From: an uncultured Desulfovibrio sp.
GTDB lineage: Bacteria; Desulfobacterota; Desulfovibrionia; Desulfovibrionales; Desulfovibrionaceae
Length of the DNA: 10,110 nt
NCBI GenBank assembly: GCA_947176055.1
Contig: CAMWPE010000076.1
Location: forward strand, 1-10,110
Direction of reading: 5' to 3'
A program made the position numbers and the translations under genes. The notes under the pieces were generated by a model. That model saw only the letters and a list, made by a program, of their open reading frames with translations, made no database searches and was not told the DNA's origin. This document shows, one piece after another, positions 1 to 6,740 of this stretch (position 1 is the stretch's first letter; each line of letters begins with the position of its first letter).

Positions 1-168
1 AGACTGGATTGCGACAGCGACGCTATCCTGATCCTTGTGGAGCAGAAAGGGGGAGCGGCCTGTCATACGGGACGGGCTAGCTGTTTTTTCAGGGAATGGC
101 GAAACGGGGAAATCGACGAATGCTCGCCGGTTATTTTTGATCCGGAAAAAGTTTATACAAAGCCTTAA
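1..168 (+). CDS. hisI: Phosphoribosyl-AMP cyclohydrolase, C-terminal part (5' end outside window)
   Basis: This is the last 55 codons of a gene that enters from the left edge in frame 1 and ends at TAA 166-168. HisI opens the purine ring of phosphoribosyl-AMP (third step of histidine synthesis) in the cytoplasm, using zinc and magnesium. The visible part carries the family's metal-binding core. An Asp-Cys-Asp-Ser-Asp cluster (visible residues 3-7) supplies the Mg-binding aspartates and the first zinc cysteine. It is followed by ACHTGRASCF (visible residues 20-29), with the other two cysteines. The protein ends soon after this region, so there is no fused HisE pyrophosphohydrolase domain at the C-terminus. 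hisG begins 15 bases downstream on the same strand, consistent with a histidine operon. The N-terminal half and start codon cannot be seen. Confidence 0.95.
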   Translation, partial: RLDCDSDAILILVEQKGGAACHTGRASCFFREWRNGEIDECSPVIFDPEKVYTKP

Positions 169-183
169 AAACGGACGCGCGAC

Positions 184-1071
184 ATGGCTAACGGCGATAA
201 ATTGAAACTTGGCCTGCCCAAAGGTTCTCTTGAAAACGCCACTCTGGAATTATTCGGCAAGGCAGGCTGGACTATCCGGCTTCATTCCCGCAACTATTTT
301 CCTGAGATCAATGATCCGGCGATATCCGTGTCCTTATGTCGCTCGCAGGAAATGGGCGATTTTGTGGCGAGAGGCATTCTGGACGCCGGAATCGCCGGTC
401 TGGACTGGTTGAGGGAGAGTTCTACCCTGGACAAGGTGGTAAGGATCGCTGATCTGGTATACTCCAAAAATTCCAATCGGCCCTGTCGCTGGGTTCTGGC
501 CGTCGCCGGCGACGCGCCCTATTCTTCGGCGCGGGATCTCGCAGGCAAAAGAATCGCCACGGAGGTCAAGGGACTCGCGTCTTCTTTTTTCGCGGAACAG
601 GATATCCCCGTCGACATAATCTATTCCTATGGAGCGACGGAGGCGAAAGTTGTCGAAGGGCTGGCCGACGCCATAGTTGAGGTTACAGAGACCGGGGCCA
701 CGATGGTAGCCCACGGGCTTAAAATAATAGACGAGGTAATGACCTCCTTTCCGGTTCTGGTCGCCAATCCGTCGGCTCTTAAAAACGCGAAAAAGAAAGC
801 CAAACTGGATCAGATAGCTCTTTTGCTAGAAGGAGCATTGCGGGCGGAAAGACTGGTCGCCCTGAAAATGAACGCGCCGGCTGACAGGCTGGATCAGATT
901 CTGGAGATGTTGCCGGCTTTAAACTCGCCTACGATCTCGCCCCTCCGCGATCCGCGCTGGGTGTCTCTCGAGACAGTGGTCGACAAAGAACTCGTGCGCG
1001 ATCTCATTCCGGGTTTGAAATCGGCCGGGGCGGAAGGCATCCTGGAATATTATCTTAATAAGGTGATTTGA
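184..1071 (+). CDS. hisG: ATP phosphoribosyltransferase, long form
   Basis: HisG catalyses the first, committed step of histidine synthesis, joining ATP and PRPP to give phosphoribosyl-ATP in the cytoplasm. The 295-residue length matches the long form, which has two catalytic subdomains plus a C-terminal PII-like regulatory domain that binds histidine. That form works without the HisZ partner required by short HisG. The N-terminus has LGLPKGSLE (about residues 9-17). The PRPP-binding signature runs from Glu153 to Met174 and includes EVTETGATM at 166-174; Glu166 replaces the more usual Asp. Residues from about 215 to the end fit the regulatory domain. The ATG at 184 is preceded only by a weak purine stretch, so translation may be coupled to hisI 15 bases upstream. 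Feedback inhibition by histidine is inferred from the domain layout. Confidence 0.97.
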   Translation: MANGDKLKLGLPKGSLENATLELFGKAGWTIRLHSRNYFPEINDPAISVSLCRSQEMGDFVARGILDAGIAGLDWLRESSTLDKVVRIADLVYSKNSNRPCRWVLAVAGDAPYSSARDLAGKRIATEVKGLASSFFAEQDIPVDIIYSYGATEAKVVEGLADAIVEVTETGATMVAHGLKIIDEVMTSFPVLVANPSALKNAKKKAKLDQIALLLEGALRAERLVALKMNAPADRLDQILEMLPALNSPTISPLRDPRWVSLETVVDKELVRDLIPGLKSAGAEGILEYYLNKVI

Positions 1072-1074
1072 GTC

Positions 1075-1104
1075 CGCGCATTCTTACAGCGCGATTCATT
1101 TTTT
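1075..1104 (+). terminator. Possible rho-independent terminator after hisG
   Basis: A five-base, all-GC inverted repeat (CGCGC 1075-1079, GCGCG 1089-1093) encloses a nine-base loop. A run of six T follows at 1099-1104. It starts three bases after the hisG stop codon. The stem is short and the T-run is offset by five bases, so this is a weak candidate that may only partly stop transcription before thpR. Confidence 0.4.
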
Positions 1105-1129
1105 AGAAACCATACCATTCAATTAGCGA

Positions 1130-1672
1130 ATGACTAGCGAGCCAGGGCGCGCCGGACGCCGCAATCCGCGTCTTTTCGTCGCTTTGCCATTGCCGGATCA
1201 TATCAGGGCCGGGCTTTTAAAGTTAAACGCCGCATTCCCGGAATTAAAATTTTCCGGCGACTTGCATCTTACATTGACTTTTATCGGCGACGTTCCGGAG
1301 CCGGAGCGGCGCGCGGACGCGTTGCGGCGGGTTCGCGAGCGCGCTTTTGAGCTGGGAGTTACGGGCCTTGGATTTTTTCCGCGCGGGATTTTGTGGGCCG
1401 GATTAAAGCCCAATCCCGAATTAACGGCGTTGAAAAGAGCCGTCGATATCGCTTTAGCTACGACAGGTTATATACCGGAAAAACGCGAATACAGGCCCCA
1501 TATTACTTTATGCAGGACGAAGCGGCCGCCGACCCGGGAAGCGCTGGTGCGCGCTGAAAACATCAAAATGAGTCTGACATGGAAAACTCGCGAGTTCCGC
1601 TTATTTGAAAGTATTCTCGCCCCGGCGGGAGCCATTCATAAAGCTATAGAAACTTATCCGCTGGCGGATTGA
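1130..1672 (+). CDS. thpR: RNA 2',3'-cyclic phosphodiesterase (2'-5' RNA ligase family)
   Basis: This is a member of the 2H phosphoesterase superfamily, LigT/ThpR branch. Such enzymes hydrolyse 2',3'-cyclic phosphate RNA ends to 2'-phosphates, and some can also join or open 2'-5' linkages in tRNA halves. Both catalytic HxT motifs are present: HLTL at residues 46-49 and HITL at 124-127, the latter inside YRPHITLCRTK. The typical opening strand RLFVALPLP (residues 14-22) is also clear. The length of 180 aa is normal. The first dozen residues are Arg/Gly/Pro-rich and precede the conserved start of the domain, so they may be a short tail or a slightly early start call; no other ATG lies between. 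No convincing Shine-Dalgarno sequence precedes ATG 1130. The gene lies 58 bases after hisG and converges with tsaB. Its physiological substrate cannot be deduced. Confidence 0.93.
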   Translation: MTSEPGRAGRRNPRLFVALPLPDHIRAGLLKLNAAFPELKFSGDLHLTLTFIGDVPEPERRADALRRVRERAFELGVTGLGFFPRGILWAGLKPNPELTALKRAVDIALATTGYIPEKREYRPHITLCRTKRPPTREALVRAENIKMSLTWKTREFRLFESILAPAGAIHKAIETYPLAD

Positions 1673-1678
1673 TTCAGG

Positions 1679-1702
1679 ATCGCGTCGATTCATCGCGATT
1701 TT
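1679..1702 (+). terminator. Hairpin in the thpR/tsaB convergent junction
   Basis: A perfect six-base inverted repeat, ATCGCG (1679-1684) and CGCGAT (1694-1699), encloses a nine-base loop. Four T (1699-1702) follow on the plus strand. It fills almost all of the 28 bases between the thpR stop and the tsaB stop, which suits a terminator for thpR. On the minus strand no T-run follows, so it is less likely to terminate tsaB transcription. The T-tract is short, which limits confidence. Confidence 0.45.
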
Positions 1703-2498
1703 AGATCAGACTGGCAGGATCAAGGGGATCGCGGTTTAAGCAGGCTTCCAGTTTCGCCCGGGCATCTTCTCCGTCCCCGCCTCTTTTTTCGGCCAAAGAG
1801 GCGACATTTTCCGCGGCGTCGCATGGCCGGATATACAGCGGTTCTATATCCCTGGAGAAATAGTCGCCATGCCGGGCCAGCAAGCGGAGACTGTCAAAGC
1901 CTGGTCTGTTCAGCTCGCGCATAAGGATGGCTTCGCCGAAATCTTCATCCGGCGCGGGGGGGAAAAACGAGAGGCCGGAGCCGCAGACAAAACAGGGGTC
2001 GGAGAGGAATTTAGCGCGGGCGGCGGCGGGGCTCAGCAACATAATTTCGCCCGCGGACTGGGCGGGAATTTGCGGTCCGTAAGCTATGTATTCCTGATAA
2101 CAGACCAGATCGCGCCTGGCGCGGGTTATAACGCGTATTCGAGCGGGATATAGCAAACCGCGCCAGATGGAAGCGGTAGTAGCCAGAGCTTGAAGATAGT
2201 TAAGTCCCGCCAGTTGAGCCGCGCTTGTTCGCCGGAGGGCGGCGGCGGTTGTCAGGATAAGGCGGATACCCGTGAAGGAACCCGGTCCCGCTACGCAGGC
2301 GATTCGCCGAAAATCCCGGGGTTTTATGCCCGTTCGTTCGCATATTTCTTTGAGCGCGGGCGCGAGAATTTCCGTAGCGCGTCCCGGAGCGCGCCATTCC
2401 TCGAAGCAAAGCGGTATTTCATCGTTTGTCAGGCCGATCTGAAGAACGCCTTCGCAGGCGTTGAGGATCAGTTCGGGGCCTGTGCCATAGACAGTCAT
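1701..2498 (-). CDS. tsaB: tRNA threonylcarbamoyladenosine biosynthesis protein TsaB
   Basis: TsaB is the non-catalytic ASKHA-fold partner of TsaD. With TsaE it transfers the threonylcarbamoyl group to A37 of ANN-decoding tRNAs (t6A modification) in the cytoplasm. The diagnostic signature GPGSFTGIRL is at residues 71-80. The N-terminal strand reads LILNACEGVLQIGL where common homologues have an Asp-Thr-Ser loop. This looks like a lineage variant and would be tolerable because TsaB is not the catalytic subunit. At 265 aa it is longer than the roughly 230 aa E. coli protein, mainly through an Arg/Asp-rich C-terminal tail following LYIRPCDAAEN. The ATG at 2498 lies 14 bases after the rseP stop, with no obvious Shine-Dalgarno sequence, so translation may be coupled to rseP. 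It is the last gene of the minus-strand series. Confidence 0.92.
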   Translation of the reverse strand: MTVYGTGPELILNACEGVLQIGLTNDEIPLCFEEWRAPGRATEILAPALKEICERTGIKPRDFRRIACVAGPGSFTGIRLILTTAAALRRTSAAQLAGLNYLQALATTASIWRGLLYPARIRVITRARRDLVCYQEYIAYGPQIPAQSAGEIMLLSPAAARAKFLSDPCFVCGSGLSFFPPAPDEDFGEAILMRELNRPGFDSLRLLARHGDYFSRDIEPLYIRPCDAAENVASLAEKRGGDGEDARAKLEACLNRDPLDPASLI

Positions 2499-2512
2499 AT
2501 TTATTTCGGGTT

Positions 2513-3598
2513 TTATTTAATTAATCGCCAGACATCGTTAAAGGTCGCGAGAACCATAAGCGCGATCAGCAAAAACAGGCCTACGCGGGTAGCGTAATCC
2601 TGCGCTTTGACTGGCAACGGGCGTCGAAAAATCATTTCATACAGGCAAAACATGATTTGGCCGCCGTCGAGGACAGGGATTGGCAGGAGATTGAGCACTC
2701 CGAGATTTACGCTGATGAGCGCGGTCAGGGCGAGCAAGCCGGGCAAACCTTGTCTAGCTTGTTCGCCGACCATCTGCGCGATCATTATCGGACCGCCTAC
2801 CTGATCCAGCGGCACTACGCGCTGGGCGAGCTTGACGAATCCCTGCCATGTGATGGAGACCATATGCCAGGTTTCCTTCGCGCCGACGATAGAGGCGTCC
2901 AGAAAGTTTTGAGGTTGAGTAGCGACGGTCTTTCCCGCGCGGACGCCGATTAGCCACGCTGTCTCGTCTTCTCCGAAAATGGTTTTCCGGACGGATTTTT
3001 CGGCTTTGATAATCAGGGGAAGAACAGTTTCGCGGTTGGAATCCTTCGAGGTTCGCGCGACCTCAACCCTCATGGGAGCGCCGTCGCTGGCATTGATCGC
3101 GGCGGACATTTGATCCCAGCTCTCCACTGGTTTACCGTCTATGGAAAGAATGCGGTCCCCCTCCTCCAGGCCCGCGTGGAAAGCGGGACTGTCCGTTTGC
3201 ACGCCGCCGATAACGGGTTGCAGAACAGGAATGCCCCATTGCCAGACGAGGAACCAGCATAAAAACCAGGCAAGGAGGATATTGGCTACGGGTCCGGCGG
3301 CGATAACCAGCAATCTTTGCCACGCCGGGCGGAGCGCGAAACTTTCCCCGGCTGTAAATTCGGCGGGAATATCGGCGGGATCGCTTTCGCCGACCAAAGC
3401 GACGTAGCCGCCTAGAGGCACGAGAGAAAGCGCGTATTCGGTTTTCCCGAATTTGCGTTTCAGCAATTTCGGCCCAAAACCAAGGGAAAAGGTAGAAACG
3501 CCCATGCCGAGAGCGCGGGCGACAAGAAAGTGGCCCAGTTCATGGAAGAAGATAAGTCCGCCAAGGACAATTATTATAGCCAGTATTGTTACGAGCAC
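2513..3598 (-). CDS. rseP: RIP metalloprotease, site-2 protease family (RseP)
   Basis: This is an inner-membrane zinc metalloprotease that cuts transmembrane segments of anti-sigma factors and leftover signal peptides. The first membrane helix carries the zinc motif HELGH (residues 19-23). The second catalytic segment is NLLPIPVLDGG at 303-313, in which Asp311 would be the third metal ligand. A membrane helix follows AAGPVANILLAW (about 100-120), and the last helix lies at about 338-353. Only one PDZ domain is visible (about 129-205, with the SPAFHAGLEEGDRILSIDG core). At 361 aa it is shorter than the two-PDZ E. coli enzyme of about 450 aa and resembles the single-PDZ forms of other phyla. 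Translation starts with GTG at 3596-3598 behind a strong Shine-Dalgarno sequence. It lies 14 bases after glnS and 14 bases before tsaB. No anti-sigma factor substrate is encoded in the window. Confidence 0.95.
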   Translation of the reverse strand: MLVTILAIIIVLGGLIFFHELGHFLVARALGMGVSTFSLGFGPKLLKRKFGKTEYALSLVPLGGYVALVGESDPADIPAEFTAGESFALRPAWQRLLVIAAGPVANILLAWFLCWFLVWQWGIPVLQPVIGGVQTDSPAFHAGLEEGDRILSIDGKPVESWDQMSAAINASDGAPMRVEVARTSKDSNRETVLPLIIKAEKSVRKTIFGEDETAWLIGVRAGKTVATQPQNFLDASIVGAKETWHMVSITWQGFVKLAQRVVPLDQVGGPIMIAQMVGEQARQGLPGLLALTALISVNLGVLNLLPIPVLDGGQIMFCLYEMIFRRPLPVKAQDYATRVGLFLLIALMVLATFNDVWRLIK

Positions 3599-3603
3599 TT
3601 GAA

Positions 3604-3609
3604 CTCCTC
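3604..3609 (-). promoter_or_regulatory. Ribosome-binding site of rseP
   Basis: The minus strand reads GAGGAG here, five bases before the GTG start codon of rseP. This strong site supports GTG as the true start. No ATG lies nearby in frame, and the HELGH helix needs the preceding residues. Confidence 0.85.
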
Positions 3610-3612
3610 GGA

Positions 3613-5307
3613 TTAACCCGCTTTTCTATCTCGATTCGCCGATTCGAGCTTTGCCCAGGTATCGCGAAGCGTTACCGCGCGGTTGAAAACAGGTTTGTTT
3701 TCGGCGCTGTCTTCGTCCGCGCGAAAATAGCCGAGCCTTTCGAACTGAAACACGTCCCCGGGCTTGGCCTTGGCCAGAGCCGGCTCAATCCACGCCTCGC
3801 GCGTTTCCAGCGAACGCGGGTTGAGATTCGCGGTAAAATCCTGGCCCTCCGGGACATCGTTTGGATCGGCTGTTAGAAAAAGTTTGTCGTAAAGACGGAC
3901 TTCCGCTTTTTTGGCTGTTTTGGCGGCCGTCCAGTGAATTGTTCCCTTCACTTTGCGTCCGTCGGAAGTCTTGCCGCCGCGACTATCCGGATCATATTCG
4001 CATCTTATTTCGACGACGTTTCCGTCGTCATCCAGGACGACATCGCGGCATTTTATAATATAGGCGTAGCGCAATCGGACTTCCGATCCTGGCGAGAGGC
4101 GGTGAAATTTTGGAGGCGGATTCAGTCTGAAATCGTCCCGTTCAATATAGAGCTCCCGGGCGAAGGGGACTATTCGGGAGCCAAACTCCGGCTTCTCCGG
4201 ATGGTAAGGCATATCGAATTCCTCGATCTTGTCCTCCGGATAATTTTCGATTACCACGCGCACAGGATCGAGAACCGCCATAGCCCGGGGCGAAGTTTCA
4301 TTCAGCTTTTCGCGTATACAATATTCGAGCATGCCGTAATCGACAGTGGAGTCGGCGCGGGCTACGCCCACCCTGTTTACGAACTCGCGAATAGCTTCCG
4401 GAGGCGCTCCGCGACGACGCAAGCCGCTTAAAGTCGGCATACGGGGATCATCCCAGCCCTTCACATGACCCTCGCGCACAAGCTGGATCAGTTTTCGTTT
4501 GGAGAGGATGGTATGCGCGAGATTCAGGCGAGCGAATTCGATTTGACGCGGATGATAAACGCCAAGCGCGTCCAGAATCCAGTCGTAGAGCTCGCGGTTA
4601 TTGACAAACTCCAGAGTGCAGAGAGAGTGTGTAATTCCCTCTATAGAATCGGAAAGGCAATGCGCGTAATCGTACATGGGATAAATATGCCATTGTTCCC
4701 CGGTTCGGTGATGTTTCGCATTCCTGATTCGATAGAGAGTTGGATCGCGCATGACCAGATTGGGCGAAGCCATATCAATTTTCGCGCGCAGAACCCGGGA
4801 GCCGTCTGGAAATTCGCCGGCCTTCATTCTTCTGAATAAATCCAGGTTCTCCTCGACGCTTCTATCCCGCCAGGGGCTGTTTCTGCCAGGCTCGGTCAGC
4901 GTTCCCCTATATTCGCGGATTTCGTCGGCGGAGAGATCATCCACGTAAGCTTTTCCGCGGCGGATGAGTTCTTCGGCGTATTCGTATAATTTATCGAAAT
5001 AATCCGAAGCGTAATATTCCCGGTCGTCCCATTTGCCCCCAAGCCACTTCACATCCTCGCGTATGGCATCGACGTAGGACGAGTCTTCTTTTTCCGGATT
5101 TGTGTCGTCAAAGCGCAGATTGCAGAGGCCTCCGTATTCTTTGGCCACGCCAAAATTAAGAACAATGGATTTGGCGTGCCCAAGGTGCAAGAAGCCGTTG
5201 GGTTCCGGAGGAAAGCGGGTATGCACCGCGCCGTCGAAACGTCCGGAAGCGTTGTCTTCGTCTATATTGGCGCGGATAAAATCTTTGCCGCTTTTTTCCG
5301 TATCCAT
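3613..5307 (-). CDS. glnS: Glutaminyl-tRNA synthetase
   Basis: This class I aminoacyl-tRNA synthetase attaches glutamine to tRNA-Gln in the cytoplasm. The ATP-binding HIGH-type motif occurs as HLGH at residues 41-44 within PPEPNGFLHLGHAKS. The KMSKS-type loop reads ILSKRKL at 267-273, close to the MSKRKL form expected of GlnRS rather than GluRS. LRFDDTNPEKED (about 64-75) and the acceptor-binding and anticodon-binding beta-barrel region (about 340-560) are also typical. The 564 aa length is close to the 554 aa of E. coli, so no appended domain is present. The ATG at 5307 has TGGAG seven bases upstream. Many bacteria instead make Gln-tRNA through GatCAB; a dedicated GlnRS is phylogenetically patchy and thought to derive from eukaryotes. 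The gene sits 53 bases after the response regulator and 14 bases before rseP. Confidence 0.97.
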   Translation of the reverse strand: MDTEKSGKDFIRANIDEDNASGRFDGAVHTRFPPEPNGFLHLGHAKSIVLNFGVAKEYGGLCNLRFDDTNPEKEDSSYVDAIREDVKWLGGKWDDREYYASDYFDKLYEYAEELIRRGKAYVDDLSADEIREYRGTLTEPGRNSPWRDRSVEENLDLFRRMKAGEFPDGSRVLRAKIDMASPNLVMRDPTLYRIRNAKHHRTGEQWHIYPMYDYAHCLSDSIEGITHSLCTLEFVNNRELYDWILDALGVYHPRQIEFARLNLAHTILSKRKLIQLVREGHVKGWDDPRMPTLSGLRRRGAPPEAIREFVNRVGVARADSTVDYGMLEYCIREKLNETSPRAMAVLDPVRVVIENYPEDKIEEFDMPYHPEKPEFGSRIVPFARELYIERDDFRLNPPPKFHRLSPGSEVRLRYAYIIKCRDVVLDDDGNVVEIRCEYDPDSRGGKTSDGRKVKGTIHWTAAKTAKKAEVRLYDKLFLTADPNDVPEGQDFTANLNPRSLETREAWIEPALAKAKPGDVFQFERLGYFRADEDSAENKPVFNRAVTLRDTWAKLESANRDRKAG

Positions 5308-5314
5308 ATGTTTG

Positions 5315-5319
5315 CTCCA
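5315..5319 (-). promoter_or_regulatory. Ribosome-binding site of glnS
   Basis: The minus strand reads TGGAG, seven bases before the ATG at 5307. This is a moderate Shine-Dalgarno match and supports that start codon, which places the HLGH motif about 40 residues in, as expected for the family. Confidence 0.65.
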
Positions 5320-5360
5320 GTTTGTCTTTTATATTCGGCATTCCGGGAGGAAAGACGCGC

Positions 5361-6740
5361 TCAATGGCCCGTGATGCCGTATTTTTTCAGTTTATACTGC
5401 AACAGACTTTTGGAGATGCCGAGATATTCGGCAGCTTTTACCTGAACGAGATCGGCGCGCACGAGCGCCCTGCGAATCACCGCCGCTTCTATCTTTTCCA
5501 GCGTGTCGGCGAGATCCAGTCGCACCGGCAACAGATCAACGGCGCTTTTAAACTGGGAATCTTCGTCGCGGATTTCTGGAGGCAGATCGTCGGCGTCGAT
5601 GACATCCCCCGGCGCGAGCACCATACAGCTTTCGACAACGTTTTCCAACTGCCGGATATTGCCCGGCCATTCGTAGCCGCAGAGATAGTTAAGAGCGGCG
5701 GAGCCGAAAGTTTTGGATTTCAATTCGTTTTCGGACAATATTTTTTCAATGAAGTGAGCGACAAGCAAGGGGATATCCTCGCGTCTTTCCCGAAGCGGAG
5801 GAATGGGGATTTGCACGACTTTTAGCCTATAATAAAGATCGTCGCGGAAGGTTCCCTCGGCGACCATCGCGGCCAGATCCTTATTTGTGGCCGCGATTAT
5901 CCTTATATCCGCGTCCAGTTCTTCCGAACCGCCGACTCGCTCAAATTTCTTGTCCTGAAGAACCCGCAAAAGTTTAGCTTGCGTCTCCGGAGACAGATCG
6001 GCCGCTTCGTCCAGGAAAAGAGTGCCTTCGTTAGCCTGTTCAACGCGCCCGCGCCGCATGGCCACGCCGCCGGATGGAGATTCTTTTTCGCTGCCAAAAA
6101 GCTCGTTCTCCAGAACGCCGGGATTGAAGGCCTTGCAATTTACCGAAACGAAGGGTTTGTCTTTCCGGGGTCCGGAAAAGTGAATCGCCCTGGCGACAAG
6201 TTCCTTGCCCACGCCTGGTTCGCCGGTGATCAGCACGGAGGAACGGCTGGGCGCCGCCCGTTCCACCATTATCTGAATATCCCGCGCGGCTTTGCTATCG
6301 CCAACTATCCGGCGTCTCGCGTATTGATCTTCCATCGATTTTTGCAAAATCCGGTATTGCCTGTGCGCGGCCGCCAGCTCCGCCGCGTTGTGAATCGAAA
6401 GCAAAAGCTCGTCGTTGGAAAAGGGTTTGGTTATATAATCGAAAGCGCCGTATTTCATCAGATCCACAGCGCTCTCGATGGAACCGAAGGCGGTCATAAT
6501 TAATACAGGAATATGCGGCCAATCTTTTTTAACTCTTTTCAGAACATCCTGGCCTGAAACCCTGGGCATTTTCATATCGGTGACGACAACATCGACTTCG
6601 CTTTCATTCAGGAATGCGAGAGCCGTTTCCGGATCATTCATCGCGGTTACAGTGTATCCTTCGTCTTCCAACAGTGTTTGCAAGACGAGCAGATAATTCT
6701 TTTCGTCGTCGATGACGAGAATATGCGTTTTTTCGCCCAT
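5361..6740 (-). CDS. NtrC-family response regulator with degenerate GAFTGA motif
   Basis: This is a three-domain regulator resembling AtoC/ZraR. The receiver domain (about 1-120) has the acidic pair Asp11-Asp12, phospho-acceptor Asp55, Thr83 and Lys105, so phosphotransfer should work. The AAA+ domain (about 145-375) has Walker A GEPGVGKE at 173-180, Walker B GTLFLDE at 239-245, a sensor I segment IIAATNKDL, the arginine-bearing DDLYYRL region and a sensor II segment WPGNIRQLEN. The C-terminus (about 412-456) is a Fis-type helix-turn-helix ending in LLQYKLKKYGI. The oddity is at residues 220-225, directly after ELFGSEK. Glu-Ser-Pro-Ser-Gly-Gly stands where GAFTGA, the loop that contacts sigma-54, is expected, and the flanking alignment needs no gap. 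The protein may therefore act on another RNA polymerase form or as a repressor. Its ATG directly follows the kinase stop codon. Target genes are not evident. Confidence 0.93.
   Translation of the reverse strand: MGEKTHILVIDDEKNYLLVLQTLLEDEGYTVTAMNDPETALAFLNESEVDVVVTDMKMPRVSGQDVLKRVKKDWPHIPVLIMTAFGSIESAVDLMKYGAFDYITKPFSNDELLLSIHNAAELAAAHRQYRILQKSMEDQYARRRIVGDSKAARDIQIMVERAAPSRSSVLITGEPGVGKELVARAIHFSGPRKDKPFVSVNCKAFNPGVLENELFGSEKESPSGGVAMRRGRVEQANEGTLFLDEAADLSPETQAKLLRVLQDKKFERVGGSEELDADIRIIAATNKDLAAMVAEGTFRDDLYYRLKVVQIPIPPLRERREDIPLLVAHFIEKILSENELKSKTFGSAALNYLCGYEWPGNIRQLENVVESCMVLAPGDVIDADDLPPEIRDEDSQFKSAVDLLPVRLDLADTLEKIEAAVIRRALVRADLVQVKAAEYLGISKSLLQYKLKKYGITGH

Noticed and set aside
2513..3598. 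Truncation of rseP because only one PDZ domain is present
   Set aside because: Both catalytic motifs and the last membrane helix are present and the length fits known single-PDZ members of the family, so it looks complete.
6060..6090. A frameshift as the explanation for the missing GAFTGA motif
   Set aside because: Both flanks (ELFGSEK before, RRGRVEQANEGTLFLDE after) are in the same frame with the family's normal spacing, so no insertion or deletion is needed.
5979..6503. A 174-codon open frame on the plus strand opposite the response regulator, and a similar 165-codon frame at 3934-4431 opposite glnS
   Set aside because: Both are antisense to genes with intact diagnostic motifs. Their predicted proteins look like frame shadows with no family resemblance.
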